Assembly (NCBI RefSeq): GCF_030019085.1
Contig: NZ_JASEFJ010000018.1
Span: forward strand, 1 to 37,437
Reading direction: 5' to 3'
DNA: 37,437 nucleotides
DNA from: Methanoculleus sp.
Lineage (GTDB): Archaea; Halobacteriota; Methanomicrobia; Methanomicrobiales; Methanoculleaceae
Numbering within the stretch: position 1 is the stretch's first letter; each line of letters starts with the position of its first letter. Positions 1 to 8,634 of the stretch are shown piece after piece. The translations under genes and the position numbers were made by a program. The notes under the pieces are model-generated. The model was given only the letters and a program-made list of their open reading frames with translations. It ran no database searches and was not told the origin of the DNA.

Positions 1-55
1 CCCCCGATTTTCATCCGGTGTGCCTGTAGCTCTAACGGGCATCATGTAGTTTTTT
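1..55 (-). repeat. Inverted repeat, left copy (at least 55 bp)
   Basis: The first 55 bases are the reverse complement of 9513-9567, with one mismatch (position 20). The copy runs to the edge of the window, so the true repeat may be longer. Read on the minus strand it contains the same start-codon pair and the codons for MPVRATGIPDENRG found in the right copy. It lies immediately upstream of the decayed lipoprotein gene at 64. No transposase is seen next to it. It could be a dispersed element, a duplicated gene 5' end, or the end of a lost mobile element. Confidence 0.9.
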
Positions 56-63
56 TCGTTCTC

Positions 64-742
64 ATGATCCTGCTGGCGTCCTGCGGTTGTATCGATACGC
101 AGAGCCCCGTCGAGGATGACGGCATGCAAAACGGCACTGCAGAAGGGTTGCCGGTAAACAGCTCTTTTACACCCACCTCCGCGGCTACCGGGGGTACGAA
201 GATACCCGTCGACCTCTCGCAGATCGAGGTCAGAGGCGGGCCGAACTTCAGCCCGAATGTCACGTTGATCTCTTCGATCCTACAAGACGATCCGCGTACA
301 GGCATCCTGATCGAGAATGGGTGGATTATCACATCGATCAATGAGCCGTTACAGTCTTGGGACATCGCGGACCCGGTACGGCTCGAGGAGTGGAACGCCA
401 CATCGACCAACGAGATGAATGATAAAAAAAGACCGCGCCAGGGGGTCCGCCACCGTGGAGTTCCAAAAGGAGGGGTTGTCGTTCTACATCGGAGTCGATG
501 AACAGGAGGGGCGTACTGCCGGCGGTTACTGTGGTGCCGAGGTCTGGGTTGCAGAGCCCGTTTCTGGTCCTCATCCCGGGGATTATCATCAGGCTAAGGA
601 TAAGATGGAGGGATGGTGGCACGTCTTCGATGCCCGGAACGAGAGGGTTGTTATAATCTATAACAGCACGACAATCTTCTATCTTTACCCGTCGTACTCG
701 ATCATCAACATGGAGAGGATACTTGATTGTTCTCACAAGTGA
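64..742 (+). pseudogene. Frameshifted lipoprotein-like gene
   Basis: A short hydrophobic stretch with a lipobox (LLASC, Cys at about residue 7) begins at 64. It is followed by a secreted-protein style sequence rich in Thr, Asn and Gly. The frame is open leftward to the window edge, but no start with a basic n-region is visible, so the original 5' end seems replaced by the 55-bp repeat. At a run of seven A near 422-428 the sensible frame changes. The first frame runs into Arg-rich nonsense ending at 501, while the next frame (419-742) carries a sensible stretch including FQKEGLSFYIGV and EGWWHVFD. One base change in the A run would join them into about 226 codons. I do not recognise the family. 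It could instead be a sequencing error or slippage-switched expression, but the neighbouring decay favours a pseudogene. Confidence 0.6.
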
Positions 743-852
743 GATGTCGACCGCCGCTGGCGAAGTAATGGGGAGTACATGAGCGGAACTGTGTGGTGCG
801 TGGAACCTCCATGCAGTTTGGGTTGCATATCGGCAGTCTGGAGTGCTGGGAG

Positions 853-1442
853 ATGATGAAAGCCACACCTGTAGTCTTTTTGTTGTTCGTATCAGCATGT
901 ACCGTGGGTTGCTGCACCGATGGAGCGGCCGGCTGCAGGCTCTCCCGGCGGTGTGCGGGAGACACCGGTGCAACAGCGTTCCAACATTGATGTGTCCGAC
1001 ATTCCGGTCGTCACCCCTGAACATATCCAGACAAACGGCTCGTACGTCGCCAGGATTGCGCTCGGCGACGGGCGGGCCCGGGCTCTCATCCAGCACGGCG
1101 GCAAACCCGAATCGATTGCCGTGCTCTTCCATTCTTGCCCGCGAAGCGACCCTTACTGCAACCGGAACCCGAGCCTCGTTATCCGCTACGAGGAGATCCG
1201 GTTTGCCGTCACCGTCGACGAAGCCACCAGAACAGTGCTCGGCGGCTCTGCGCTCGTGCCGAGCACTCCGGATCCGAACAAACCCTTCCCAACAGGGTAT
1301 AAGACCCACGACTCCTCGACCGGGATCGATACGGTCTACCTGGGGGACGCCCCCGATCATGACCTACAAGGAGACGTCGCTCCTGTACCTGAACGAGTCA
1401 TACGGCTGTTTTACCGGGACGATGACGGATCCCGCTCGGTAG
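853..1442 (+). pseudogene. Second decayed lipoprotein-like gene
   Basis: It starts MMKATPVVFLLFVSACTVGC, a signal peptide with a plausible lipobox (TVGC). Near 920-960 the coding frame moves to another phase, which carries a long sensible stretch (IPVVTPEHIQTNGSYVARI through TVYLGDAP, to about 1345). At a C run near 1350-1354 it moves again to a phase reading YKETSLLYLNESYGC and ending in TAG at 1440-1442. At least two frameshifts are therefore needed to read it. The pieces look like an exported methanogen protein with a single N-terminal lipid anchor. The end is uncertain because coding-like pieces continue downstream. Confidence 0.55.
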
Positions 1443-2675
1443 AAAGTCCCTCCAACCTCGACGGGATCGTGGCGCGGTACCCAAGGCGGCCCACCCGCCC
1501 GAACAGCGGTACCGCCCCGTCCCTGAACCCTGTAAGGAGCACACGAAGACTCTTCGACCTTGTCTGGGAGGATCCCGCCGACCGCAATGACCGAACCCGT
1601 GGGTCCGGGGTGCTACCCTGCTGTCCGCATCAGATACGGGGTGATGACGATCGACCTCCTCGTCAACATCGACTACATGCATCGAGAAGACGTCAGTCGA
1701 GGTTCCGTCTGGATATCTCTCGCATGTCGACAATGTTACCGACAATTATCCATGACAGCGATGTGGTGCTTGCCCTCTGAGGGCACCCGGCCTCGGCCTA
1801 TACCGGCTATTCCATCCCGCTGGCGATATTCTCCTGGGCATCGACCGGTCGGAGTTTCGACAGGAATGGGACGACGCTTCCTCTGCATGACAGGAAGATT
1901 GCCAATCGGTGAGACGTTACAGATCGCTTCAAAGGTGATCGGTTCACCGGGGAAGGCACCTCTCATCGCCCTGCGCAGCCCCCATTCCCGGCATTTTATA
2001 ACTGCTTCGGGTGAATACCGGAGGAACTCCCCCCCTCAAAGGGTGGGCAAAACACATCATATTCCGACCTCGAGAACTTCAAAACCGCCACATGTGACCT
2101 GATACAGGAACGCTACCTCTATCCCAACGGGTCTCTGATCGGTTTCAGCTACGACATTAGCGGATATCTGCTGGTGAATATCTGGAACGGCCCGCCTCCA
2201 CCGGAGAACGTCTCTTCCGTGGATTCACTGCACACGATGCTTGATGAGCGGGCAAAGAGCATGGGTAGTGGGAGTATCCCGGTGAAGTTCACGGTATTCA
2301 TCTCTCCGCCGGAACTGGTCCTTGATTGCAACCGGTTGAACCCCCGGATCGTACCGACCCCTACGCACAGTCGCCGGAAAACAGCCCGGCAGAAGTCACT
2401 TCCCTCGATGCATTGACCGTGGCGCTTCACGATCCTGAGGTCATCAGGTTGCTGGAGAACGAGAGTATCGAGCTGATCACGTTCTCAAAAGGAACCTATC
2501 AGAAGGGGGTAATGACACCCAGATGGTCTTCCGCCCATAGGACTCTGACCCCGACGACTGCATGACCGCTCCGATGATCGTGGTCCAGGTTAACGATTCG
2601 TGCGGGGTTTACGCCACCTACGAGGCCTATCCTTCGTATATCCCGGACGATACTGATGGAGAAAAAGCCAGACAA
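1443..2675 (+). pseudogene. Degenerate surface-protein remnants
   Basis: Successive coding-like pieces lie in different frames. One around 1640-1690 includes YGVMTIDLLVNIDYMHRED. A long one around 2090-2340 reads through LIQERYLYPNGSLIGFSYD to FTVFISPPELVLDCN. A third around 2370-2500 includes TSLDALTVALHDPEVIRLL. The last, from 2562, includes MIVVQVNDSCGVYATYEAY. Together they look like the body of one or two exported proteins broken by several frameshifts and stops. The segment with SVDSLHTMLDERAKSMG followed by IPVKF resembles a short helix-strand unit seen in archaeal exported proteins (from memory, unverified). The 3' end meets the convergent metallo-hydrolase gene with almost no spacer. 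Whether this is one gene with 853-1442 or a separate one cannot be decided by eye. Confidence 0.5.
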
Positions 2676-3401
2676 TCACCAGCAGAAAGTCTCCATATCA
2701 TATCCGGCGTGCGGCATCCCCGGCGGGACCAGGTGACTCATGTGGACGCACCGATAATCCTTAGCGCCTACATCGGAGACGAACCTGACAGCCTCGAGGT
2801 AGTTCATGTGCTTGCTGATATTATAGCCCTCCGGAGCGATAGCGTCGACAAAGAGTAAGTCTATATCGGTCTCCCTCAGAAGGTCCCGGCTCTTTGCCGG
2901 TATATCCTCCCTTGTATCGGCGGTGTAGGCGACCACAACATCCCCGTCTTCGATCAGGAGTCCACATGTGTAGACCGGCGGGTGGTTCACCGGAAAGAAC
3001 GTGAAGGTGACATCGAAGAGATCAAACGGCTCATACGCCGGGAGTGGATGCTTCTCAAACGGCAAGAAGTGGAGATAGCGGGAACAGTAGTCCATCACCG
3101 GCGGTGGCGCGTATACCGGTGGCACCTTTTGAACCCTGTAAAACTCCCCGAACCCGATGAAATGGTCGTAATGGCCGTGAGACCATATGACCGCATCGAT
3201 ATGAGGTGAACCTGCCCGGAGCAACTGTTGCCGCAGGTCCGGTGACGACTCCACAAGGATGTGTTTACTCCCAATCTCTATGAGGAGGGAGGTCCGCAGT
3301 CGCGACCACCCTCTTGCGACCATCTCCCTGCAGTTCTCGCAGTCGCACCCCACCTTCGGAGTTCCGATGGCATCACCGGTCCCGAGCAGCGTTATCCTCA
3401 T
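2676..3401 (-). CDS. PhnP-like MBL-fold metallo-hydrolase
   Basis: A 241-residue metallo-beta-lactamase fold protein. The HxHxDH metal motif is SHGHYDH (H75, H77, D79, H80). An early VGCDCENC cluster (C19, C21, C24) matches the structural zinc site of PhnP-type cyclic phosphodiesterases. Further ligands are probably the His in PVNHPP, the Asp in YTADTRED and the late HMSHL. PhnP acts on 5-phosphoribosyl 1,2-cyclic phosphate, but no phosphonate-degradation genes are nearby, so the substrate here may be another cyclic phosphodiester or nucleotide. The ATG lies one base after the AAA ATPase stop codon, so it is the last gene of the minus-strand cluster. Fold and catalytic class are certain; the substrate is not. 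Confidence 0.85.
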   Translation of the reverse strand: MRITLLGTGDAIGTPKVGCDCENCREMVARGWSRLRTSLLIEIGSKHILVESSPDLRQQLLRAGSPHIDAVIWSHGHYDHFIGFGEFYRVQKVPPVYAPPPVMDYCSRYLHFLPFEKHPLPAYEPFDLFDVTFTFFPVNHPPVYTCGLLIEDGDVVVAYTADTREDIPAKSRDLLRETDIDLLFVDAIAPEGYNISKHMNYLEAVRFVSDVGAKDYRCVHMSHLVPPGMPHAGYDMETFCW

Positions 3402-3402
3402 C

Positions 3403-4692
3403 TCAGTGCCCGGCCCGGATGAGGTTGCGCTCTTCGACCCTGAGAAGCCCCTGTTCGATATCCACCGGGCTGATCCGGTGCCGACCTTCCATCAGCGCCG
3501 ACATTACTGCCTCCTTCATCATCATCCGTAGATCGGATCCCGAGAACCCTTCCGTCCTGGCGGCGAGGTCTGCAAAATCACAGTCGCACTCGATCGTGGC
3601 CGCAACCTTCTCCAGGATCGCCTGCCTCATCTTACGGTCCGGAAGTGGGAACTCCACAACCTCGTCAAACCGCCGCCAGGCCGCCTCATCCAGGATGCGG
3701 GGATGATTCGTTGCACCGATGAGGAGAACACCGTTCTTCACGAAACTTATCTGGTCGATGTTTTTTAAGAGCATATTCACCGCGCGCTTCATAGCGCCGT
3801 GATCGTCGCTGACCCGGGTCTTTGCGACGAAATCAAACTCGTCTATGAAGAGAATGCAGGGTGCGAGTCTCTTTGCAAGTTCAAAGATCCGGTCGATGTT
3901 CTTTGAGGTCTCACCCAGATACTGCGAGGTGACCATTGCAAGGCGGACTTCAAGAACCGGCATATGCAGTTCCGGGGACATCGCAAGCGCAAGCGACGTC
4001 TTCCCGGTGCCGGGAGGGCCAACGAAAAGGAAACGGCCAAACTCATAGATCCCGTGCTGTTTTAAGAAATCGCGGTGCTCGAGGGCAACACCGATCTTCC
4101 TGATGACCTCCTCCTGGCGGGGGGTGCAGACCAGTTTTTCGAGCGTAAACTCAACCTCCGCCGGAGCGCTGATGATGATGAGGTCGCGAGCCTCCCGCAT
4201 CTCCTCGCTCTCCCCGACGATACGGGAGACTTTCGCCTCGATGTAATCCTTCGTATCCTCAAACCGCTGGTTCTTCGCCCGAACATCCCGATAGCGGACA
4301 GCAATACCGTCCCTCCCTTCAAAATATGATGCAAGAACGGGGTTCCCCTCGATCAGATCCTTCCCCCCTTTTTTGACGAACCATGACGCTGCCGTATCGA
4401 GCGAAAGAAGATTCAGGCGCTGCCCGAACTCCTCGTAACCGACGAAGGGGTTGGCACGAACAGCCTGACAGACGGCCTCCGGGACGCCAAGGACTTTCTT
4501 GATCGCCCCTTCACTAACGATCAGGGGTCTTTTCACCCCGGGGTTCCCGCCGCTCCCGGCACCAAAAAACTCCCGGCTGCGCGGGTTGAGATCGTTGATG
4601 TCGAGAGCCTCGTTCCGGTTAAATATCTCAGCGGTCAGCAGGAGTTCGATTACGGTAAGGAGATCAGGCGTGACAGTAGTTTCGCCGGTCAT
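3403..4692 (-). CDS. AAA+ family ATPase
   Basis: About 429 residues. The N-terminal 190 residues are an unrecognised helical or substrate-binding region, followed by one complete AAA module. It has Walker A GPPGTGKT (about 225-232), Walker B LFIDEFD (about 281-287), sensor 1 GATN, the SRH arginine stretch WRRFDE, and the sensor 2 region GFSGSD. The module resembles those of proteasome-activating, CDC48 or spastin-type ATPases, so ATP-driven remodelling of proteins is expected; the client is unknown. I chose ATG 4692 because the longer frame begins with GTG and a TATA-like TTATACTT lies about 40 bases upstream, implying a short leader. It sits between methionine aminopeptidase (45 bases upstream) and the metallo-hydrolase. 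Two peptidases upstream suggest a protein maturation or turnover theme. Confidence 0.85.
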   Translation of the reverse strand: MTGETTVTPDLLTVIELLLTAEIFNRNEALDINDLNPRSREFFGAGSGGNPGVKRPLIVSEGAIKKVLGVPEAVCQAVRANPFVGYEEFGQRLNLLSLDTAASWFVKKGGKDLIEGNPVLASYFEGRDGIAVRYRDVRAKNQRFEDTKDYIEAKVSRIVGESEEMREARDLIIISAPAEVEFTLEKLVCTPRQEEVIRKIGVALEHRDFLKQHGIYEFGRFLFVGPPGTGKTSLALAMSPELHMPVLEVRLAMVTSQYLGETSKNIDRIFELAKRLAPCILFIDEFDFVAKTRVSDDHGAMKRAVNMLLKNIDQISFVKNGVLLIGATNHPRILDEAAWRRFDEVVEFPLPDRKMRQAILEKVAATIECDCDFADLAARTEGFSGSDLRMMMKEAVMSALMEGRHRISPVDIEQGLLRVEERNLIRAGH

Positions 4693-4736
4693 ATCTGTGA
4701 ACTGACATATTTGCACGCGACATCAATAAGTATAAC

Positions 4737-5618
4737 TCAGCGGGTGGTGACCTCGCATCCATCTGCCGTAACTATCAGGGTATGTTCGGCCTGAGAAACG
4801 AACGAACCCTGGATATCGTGCAGAACAGGGAATGGGTGGAGAATACCATCTCGCACCAGTGTGGATAACCCCAGATCGACCCTGTCCCCCGGAACCCAGC
4901 GTCGCGAGAAGGGAAGACCTCTCCGCGGCCGGGCGGTCTCGAGGATCCGTTTGGCCGACGGCAACCGCGTCGGGCGGGCCGCCACCTGTTTATAGATCTC
5001 TACCCTGGGCGCCTCGACAACCCTCCCCAAACCCGTGGTAGCAAAAGGCTCGATTGCAAAGACCATCCCCTCGAGAAGGACCGCTCCGCCGCTCATGGCA
5101 ATGTTCGGGATCATGGGTTTCGCATGGAGATCGTAACGGTCAAGACCATGCCCGGTGAGGTTTGAAACAGGTTTGTAGCCGTGCTCTTCGATCTTCGACT
5201 GGATGATCGCCCCCAGGTCGGCGGCGATAACTCCCGGCCGAACGGCGGCGATCGCCGCATCGAGGGCCGCACTGGAGGCCTCGACAAGTGGTCCGTGATT
5301 GCCGAGGTCGACGGTCATTGCGGTGTCGGCGATGTAGCCGTCGACGTGAACCCCGAGATCGACCTTGATCAGGTCCCCTCTGGCAAAAGTCCGCTCATCG
5401 CCCGGCATGGCGGTATCATGTGCCGCGGCCTCGTTTAAGGAGACGTTTAAGGGGAAGGCAAGTTGCGCACCCTCCCCTATAACCATCCCTTCCGTCGTTT
5501 CAACCATTTCCAGGAGGGAGACGCCCTCCTTTACGAGATCCGCCCCCCTGCGGAGGACCTTCCTTGCCAGCGCTCCGGCTTCCCTGTAGGCGTCGTAGAC
5601 TCTGTCATCCATGCTCAT
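4737..5618 (-). CDS. map: Methionine aminopeptidase, type 2
   Basis: A 293-residue cytosolic metallopeptidase that removes the initiator Met from nascent proteins. The five metal ligands of the M24 pita-bread fold are visible: D87 (KVDLG), D98 (ADTAMT), H157 (TGHGLD), E190 (AIEPF) and E278 (QAEHT). The substrate-binding His is in AAAHDTA (H67). An insert between H157 and E278 of about 60 residues and the length near 295 fit archaeal type 2 enzymes. Its ATG overlaps the TGA of the upstream M24 peptidase (ATGA at 5615-5618), so the two are translationally coupled. The gene is universal in archaea and nothing looks damaged. Confidence 0.95.
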   Translation of the reverse strand: MSMDDRVYDAYREAGALARKVLRRGADLVKEGVSLLEMVETTEGMVIGEGAQLAFPLNVSLNEAAAHDTAMPGDERTFARGDLIKVDLGVHVDGYIADTAMTVDLGNHGPLVEASSAALDAAIAAVRPGVIAADLGAIIQSKIEEHGYKPVSNLTGHGLDRYDLHAKPMIPNIAMSGGAVLLEGMVFAIEPFATTGLGRVVEAPRVEIYKQVAARPTRLPSAKRILETARPRRGLPFSRRWVPGDRVDLGLSTLVRDGILHPFPVLHDIQGSFVSQAEHTLIVTADGCEVTTR

Positions 5619-6745
5619 ACTGTAAGCCTCTCTTCGTATTGGGTGAACCGGTCAAACCCGGTCTCTGTAACCACACCCATATCCTCCAGGCGGACACCAC
5701 CGATACCCGGGTAGTATAGCCCAGGTTCAACGGTGACCACGTTGCCCACACAAAGTTCCCCGCCCTCGGGGCCCAGGGAGGGATCTTCATGCACCTCAAG
5801 CCCGACGCCGTGACCGAGGCTATGGGTGAACCCCCGCATGTTGCTCTCGTAGCCGCGGTCGCGGAAGAGATCCACCACCTCACGATACAGGTCAGCGCCA
5901 TGTGCCCCGGCACGAAGCATCGATATAGCGTGTTCCTTTGCTGCTCTGACGGCATCATGCATCTCCCTGATGGCGGGAGAGGGTTCGCCTTTCACGACCG
6001 TGCGGGTCATATCAGCATGATAACCGGTTCTTTCGTCCTGCGGGAAGATATCTATGACAATGGGTTCATCCTCGAGAAGAGGGCCGCTACCCTGGTGATG
6101 TGGGAGGGCGGTGTCTGGGCCGCAGGAGACGATGGTATCGACCCCACGGTAACCATGAGCGAGAAGAGTGGTGTGCATCTCTGTTCTGACGGCTTCAGAG
6201 GTGAGGTGGGCACCGTTCCGATAGAGGATACCGTCTTTCGCGACAGATGAGCGGATAAGCGCTATGCCCCTCCCTATCGCGGCCTCGGTAACGCGCTGGG
6301 CATCGCGTATCCACTCGATCTCTTCCGGTGTCTTGACAGCCCGCATACCTTCAACCACCCCCCTCTCGTCGAGTATTACCGGTTGAAACAACTCCAGGTG
6401 GCGAGCGAGAGCAAGCGGGAAGAAAGAGGGAGCGAGGATAGGGCCGCCGGCCATCTCTGCGATCACGTGCGCCGTCGCCCGCCAGCGGGACTCACCGGCT
6501 CTGATGTAGTCGAGGAACCCCACATCGGCGCGGGTGACGACCGCTGCAATCGATTCGCGCACCGCACGTTCATACTCCATCTGCGAGACCACGATCAACC
6601 CGCGCTCCCGGGGTTTGCGGAGATATATCACCGGGTCGGTGGTGCGAAACCGGGTCAGGTAGCGCACGTTAGCGTCTTCGGACGACCCATAGGCCACGTA
6701 TGCCGCCGCGCCGGCATCCAGGATGGCCAAATCCAGTCTGCTCAT
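5615..6745 (-). CDS. M24 family Xaa-Pro peptidase-like protein
   Basis: About 376 residues. The N-terminal creatinase/prolidase-type domain (about 1-140) precedes a C-terminal M24 catalytic domain. Metal ligands are visible as Asp in VIDIFPQD, Asp in ADMTRT, His in HSLGHGVG, Glu in TVEPGLY and Glu in VRLEDMG, so the dinuclear metal site is complete. The likely role is hydrolysis of X-Pro bonds in peptides in the cytosol. ATG 6745 is preferred to the upstream GTG at 6769 because the intervening codons add nothing conserved and GGTAG precedes the ATG. A TATA-like ATAAAAGT near 6770-6780 serves this gene and faces the divergent gene at 6804. It leads the minus-strand cluster with map. Confidence 0.85.
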   Translation of the reverse strand: MSRLDLAILDAGAAAYVAYGSSEDANVRYLTRFRTTDPVIYLRKPRERGLIVVSQMEYERAVRESIAAVVTRADVGFLDYIRAGESRWRATAHVIAEMAGGPILAPSFFPLALARHLELFQPVILDERGVVEGMRAVKTPEEIEWIRDAQRVTEAAIGRGIALIRSSVAKDGILYRNGAHLTSEAVRTEMHTTLLAHGYRGVDTIVSCGPDTALPHHQGSGPLLEDEPIVIDIFPQDERTGYHADMTRTVVKGEPSPAIREMHDAVRAAKEHAISMLRAGAHGADLYREVVDLFRDRGYESNMRGFTHSLGHGVGLEVHEDPSLGPEGGELCVGNVVTVEPGLYYPGIGGVRLEDMGVVTETGFDRFTQYEERLTV

Positions 6746-6769
6746 TCTACCACTTTCTGGGGATACCAC

Positions 6770-6782
6770 AAGTACTTTTATC
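6770..6782. promoter_or_regulatory. Candidate shared divergent promoter
   Basis: Only about 58 bases separate the ATG of the M24 peptidase (6745, minus) from that of the small membrane protein (6804, plus). The central tract GTACTTTTATCCC reads as an ATAAAAGTAC TATA-like box on the minus strand, well placed for the peptidase. The plus-strand gene must use overlapping sequence. Assignment is by eye from TATA resemblance and spacing only. Confidence 0.4.
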
Positions 6783-6803
6783 CCACGCGTTCAAGTATGA
6801 GTG

Positions 6804-7037
6804 ATGGATGAGGCAACGAAACGGTCATTCAAGACAAAGTTCGCCATGCTGACGATCATGCTCAACATCATCATACTCTGTTTCGCCATAGGCGTCTTTG
6901 TCCTCTTCCGGTTTGCACCCGAAGGGACGCCTGGGCTTGCGATAGGTCTTCTCCTCCTGGCTGCAGGAGCGGTCACCTCCATATTGTTCCGGAAACAGTA
7001 TATCCAGACGAAGGTCTGGCTGAACGAACAACCGTAA
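6804..7037 (+). CDS. Small two-helix membrane protein
   Basis: 77 residues from ATG 6804 (a GTG three bases earlier is possible). A charged N-terminus (about 1-12) is followed by two hydrophobic segments, roughly residues 14-36 and 43-60, then a polar tail. It has no catalytic motif and I do not recognise the family. It is expressed divergently from the M24 peptidase and lies 28 bases before the winged-helix gene, so the two could be co-transcribed. Likely an integral membrane protein of unknown function with both ends on the same side. Codon usage matches the neighbours, supporting a real gene. Confidence 0.7.
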   Translation: MDEATKRSFKTKFAMLTIMLNIIILCFAIGVFVLFRFAPEGTPGLAIGLLLLAAGAVTSILFRKQYIQTKVWLNEQP

Positions 7038-7065
7038 TTGGCGGGCATTCACCCGCGCGGCAACC

Positions 7066-7365
7066 ATGCTATCAAAGATCAAATCCGAGATCGAGCTCGT
7101 CTCAAGGCACCTTGAGGTTATCCGGGTGGTAGTGGAGCATCAACCTATCGGTATAATGAGACTCGCCGAACTCCTAGATCTCCCCTACCACCGGGTTCGC
7201 TACTCTCTGCGGATCCTGGAACAGGAGGGCTACATCCGCGCTTCGCCGGCCGGGGCGGTGGCAACACCGCTGGCGGCTGATCTTCTCTCCAGCCTTGATG
7301 ATGAGGTAGACGAACTGATTGAACTCCTGCAGGCCATCCGGAAGACTAATTCCCGTAATGTTTAA
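7066..7365 (+). CDS. Small winged-helix DNA-binding protein
   Basis: 99 residues. The N-terminal two thirds form a winged helix: helix 1 around EIELVSRHLEVIRVVVEH, helix 2 RLAELLDLP, recognition helix YHRVRYSLRILEQEG, and wing YIRASPAGAVATP. The C-terminus (about 70-95) is acidic and helical (LDDEVDELIELLQAIRK), a likely dimerisation coil. This architecture is typical of stand-alone archaeal transcription regulators in the MarR/ArsR/phage-type group. No ligand-binding domain or metal-binding Cys is seen. The target is unknown; the adjacent membrane protein gene is the obvious candidate. The last codons run into the tRNA promoter region. Confidence 0.75.
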   Translation: MLSKIKSEIELVSRHLEVIRVVVEHQPIGIMRLAELLDLPYHRVRYSLRILEQEGYIRASPAGAVATPLAADLLSSLDDEVDELIELLQAIRKTNSRNV

Positions 7366-7404
7366 TATGATTCAATCAAGAGTGTATAGGGCAACTGTTC
7401 CGGT

Positions 7405-7477
7405 GCCGCCATAACTCAGTTGGTAGAGTGGCTGGCTGTTAACCAGCATGTCACAGGTTCGAGTCCTGTTGGCGGCG
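7405..7477 (+). tRNA. tRNA-Asn (GUU)
   Basis: A complete 73-nt cloverleaf. The 7-bp acceptor GCCGCCA pairs with TGGCGGC, with discriminator G at 7477. The D arm contains TTGGTAGA. The anticodon stem GCTGG/CCAGC encloses loop CTGTTAA with anticodon GTT. The T arm ACAGG-TTCGAGT-CCTGT is perfect. CCA is not encoded. A TATA-like TTTAATATGA lies about 35-40 bases upstream. There is no intron. Confidence 0.97.
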
Positions 7478-8634
7478 CTTCCTGTTTCGTTATACTTGCC
7501 CGTTGCGGCACTCCCGATCGTTTCTGGATATACCATCAGATAGGCCCACCTACGCTCTATAGAGGCAAGGCATACTGACCGCTGTTTTTTAGGCATTATC
7601 TGTGCATCGGATGTCATCCTTCCTGCATTCTGCACTACAGCGTGCACAAACACATCCCGTGTCGTGACCGGAATTGCCAGAGCATCGTGGGCCAGAAGAT
7701 CAGGATTAGCCCCCCTCCAGAACTACCTGGATCTTCAGCCTTATTTTACCGTTAGATCCGCACTCCACGGGTAAAAGGTCGGTCCCCTTGAAAAATAAAC
7801 CTGCTCTATGGCCTGATATTAGATCCTGGTAGTTTAAAACCGTGAAAAATGTGTATCATCTGCGTTGTTGGCGGGCAATTGCCAGAAACACGGGGGAAAC
7901 TCTGGAGAAGACCCATGCACGGGCCTTGCCAGGTGGTGGGAGTGTTTTGCATCCAGGGAAGAAAGTGTCCGTGTGAGACGATGAGATAGGGGAGGGCGTT
8001 CCGCCCCCTCTCCCCGTCATCCCCACCCCAAGAGGGCGATTTTTCCATGGATACAGTCAGGGGTATCTCTCCGGATCGTCTCGCTCACGTTTCCCTGACA
8101 CGACCTTCCCGGGTCTATCGCCACGCACTGCCCGCCGCCTATCCAGGGGCGGGAGGAGGCCACGATAGCGGTCGGGTGGTGGAGGCGGTCAGCGAATACC
8201 GTTCGACCTGAGATGCAGGAGACAGGGGCGATTCTACCTCGACACACTGCCCTGGAGGCATCTACTGGTGTCAACACGATAACCCCATCACCGAGATCCT
8301 GTTTCTGCCCCCTGCTACGGCCCTCCCTGGCAATCACCCCGCACTTACCCCCCAAGGGGGGTGGAGAAAGGGAAACTTCGCTTTATGTGGAGTTACTGAA
8401 CCGTTGTGCTCCAGCAGAATGTATGCCGCAATGCCCGGGTTACAGTTGGCGTTAACCAGAAGACGAAGACTCAGAAAAGATGGCTGAATGGTGAAATCTG
8501 GAGGAGGCTAATCAGAATTGGACGACAGGGCACTCTACGTTCACAACTCCCTCCAACCCCACGATCCTGAACTCATTCTGGCCGGTAGGGGCAATCTCGA
8601 ATAAAAACGTTTGTAATCACCGAGGTCTACCTCG
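7478..8634. other. Long gap without a convincing gene
   Basis: About 1.15 kb with only scattered open frames of poor composition. I see no RNA gene after the tRNA. Around 7985-8020 there is an imperfect GC-rich hairpin (GGGGAGGGCG against CGCCCCCTCTCCCC). At about 8348-8357 there is a C-run/G-run palindrome. An open frame on the minus strand at 8017-8355 has an unnatural mix of Cys, Arg and Ser and no recognisable motif. This looks like decayed sequence, matching the decay at the window's left end. Confidence 0.5.
8600..8607 (+). promoter_or_regulatory. TATA-like box for the 55-aa ORF
   Basis: AATAAAAA lies about 31 bases before ATG 8635, which predicts a transcript starting a few bases before the ATG. 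There is no Shine-Dalgarno sequence, so translation would be nearly leaderless, common in archaea. This is the main support for the small ORF that follows. Confidence 0.45.

Noticed and set aside
338-1360. Long minus-strand open frame of 340 codons
   Set aside because: Composition is unnatural (Arg, Pro and His rich), it has no motif, and it is antisense to sensible plus-strand coding pieces.
7985-8020. GC-rich hairpin as a terminator
   Set aside because: The stem is imperfect, no T run follows, and no gene ends nearby.
8017-8355. Minus-strand open frame of 112 codons
   Set aside because: Cys/Arg/Ser-rich with no domain, no promoter or ribosome site; likely chance in GC-rich sequence.
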